Of a DNA stretch of 64,000 bases, positions 63,330 through 64,000 are shown one piece after another. The position numbers and the translations under genes are program-made. Below the pieces are notes generated by a model. It saw only the letters and a list, made by a program, of their open reading frames with translations, did no database searches and was not told the DNA's origin. This stretch comes from Streptomyces graminofaciens (GTDB taxonomy: Bacteria; Actinomycetota; Actinomycetes; Streptomycetales; Streptomycetaceae), in the NCBI RefSeq assembly GCF_030294945.1, contig NZ_AP018448.1:1798001-1862000 (forward strand). Direction: 5' to 3'. Within the stretch, counting starts at the first letter, position 1; every line of letters starts with the position of its first letter.

Positions 63330-64000
63330 TCAGTACTGGACGCGGGTCAGCAGCCCGCCGTCCACCACGAGGTTGACCCCGACGCAGAAGGAGCCGGTGC
63401 GGCCGAGCAGGAACGCCACGGCGGCCGCCACGTCCTCGGCGGTGCCGTAGCGGCCGATCGGCAGCTTGGCGAGGACCTCCTCGTACACCTCTGGACGGCT
63501 GGTGCGGATGGTCTCCCAGGCGCCGCCGGGGAAGTCGATCGGGCCGGGCGAGACGGTGTTGACGCGGATGCCCTTCGGCGCGAGGGCGTGCGCGAGGGCC
63601 GAGGCGTGCTGGACGACGGCGGCCTTCATGGCGGAGTAGGAGTTGGCGCCGGCGGGGCGGGCGGTGTCGGAGGCGTTGGTGGTGCCGATGGCGACGACGG
63701 CGGCCCGGTCGGAGGCCTCGAGGTGGGGCAGGGCCGCCTCGACGAGTCCCGCGAACGGGATCAGGTCGCCGCGCAGGCTGGCCTCCCACGACTCCGGGCC
63801 TTTGACGTTGCCCGCCGACACGTTGGACACCAGCAGGTCCAGGCCGCCGAGTTCACCGGCCGCCCGCTCCACGAAGCCCGCGAGCGCGGCCGGGTCGGTG
63901 ACGTCGACCGGCTCGGCGAACACCGTCGCCCCCTCGCCGCGCAGTTCGGCCGCGGCCTTGGCGAGCGCCTCCTCGCCCCGGGCGCACAGCGCCAGCTCGC
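63330..64000 (-). CDS. Short-chain dehydrogenase, partial at the window edge
   Basis: The C-terminal 222 residues of a classical SDR; the frame stays open to the right border. VSNVSAGN occupies the NNAG position, the catalytic region reads IGTTNASDTARPAGANSYSAMKAA (Tyr/Lys in YSAMK), and SPGPIDFPGG follows. The NAD-binding N terminus is outside the window. It would act in an oxidation or reduction linked with the ThuA-like protein. Confidence 0.87.
   Translation of the reverse strand, partial: ELALCARGEEALAKAAAELRGEGATVFAEPVDVTDPAALAGFVERAAGELGGLDLLVSNVSAGNVKGPESWEASLRGDLIPFAGLVEAALPHLEASDRAAVVAIGTTNASDTARPAGANSYSAMKAAVVQHASALAHALAPKGIRVNTVSPGPIDFPGGAWETIRTSRPEVYEEVLAKLPIGRYGTAEDVAAAVAFLLGRTGSFCVGVNLVVDGGLLTRVQY

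Overview
The window is high-GC actinobacterial DNA. GC-rich codon use, very frequent 4-bp start/stop overlaps (ATGA, GTGA, TTGA), the gene families present and a typical Streptomyces palindromic terminator all point to Streptomyces. I see no rRNA, tRNA, CRISPR array, insertion sequence or phage gene. Every family call is from reading the translated sequence; no database search was run.

Region 1 (1-17.4 kb) looks like the edge of a type II polyketide cluster, with the ketosynthase pair presumably lying beyond the left border. A minus-strand series runs acyl carrier protein, Sfp-type phosphopantetheinyl transferase, didomain aromatase/cyclase, sugar aminotransferase, RmlA, RmlB, 2,3-dehydratase, sugar N-methyltransferase, 4-ketoreductase-type reductase and an adenosine kinase. 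With no sugar epimerase visible, the set predicts a dTDP-activated D-configured 3-(di)methylamino-2,3,6-trideoxyhexose (angolosamine type). A flavin reductase lies at the left end. To the right are a TetR-controlled quinone reductase/MFS exporter/DsbA-like operon and an atypical OmpR-type regulator whose leader can fold in two mutually exclusive ways.

Region 2 (17.5-33.3 kb) is one compact minus-strand locus for an aerobic, cytosolic high-affinity [NiFe]-hydrogenase of the actinobacterial group 1h (Hhy) type: HypX, small subunit, large subunit, NifU-like protein, three accessory proteins of unknown function, maturation protease, a 34-residue membrane peptide, then HypA, B, F, C, D and E. Two small conserved proteins lie upstream of it.

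Region 3 (33.5-35.6 kb) holds a DEAD-box helicase and a CspA cold-shock protein. A T-tailed hairpin lies in the cspA leader and another between the two genes.

Region 4 (35.8-64 kb) looks catabolic: two acyl-CoA dehydrogenases, an enoyl-CoA hydratase, a DUF35/thiolase-like pair, two TetR regulators, an acetoin-dehydrogenase-type E1a/E1b/E2 complex without E3, two Rieske oxygenases (one with its ferredoxin), short-chain and medium-chain reductases, a sugar-type ABC importer, a secondary-alcohol dehydrogenase, and two unusual PEP-family phosphotransfer proteins. One is a pyruvate-phosphate-dikinase-like protein whose PEP half is intact and whose ATP half is degraded; the other is a phenylphosphate-synthase PpsA-like protein without an ATP domain. 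A 21-bp motif, (T/A)ACT-N13-AGT(A/T), recurs in four promoters of this region and suggests one TetR regulon. The substrate is unknown. This region is my best candidate for an undescribed system.
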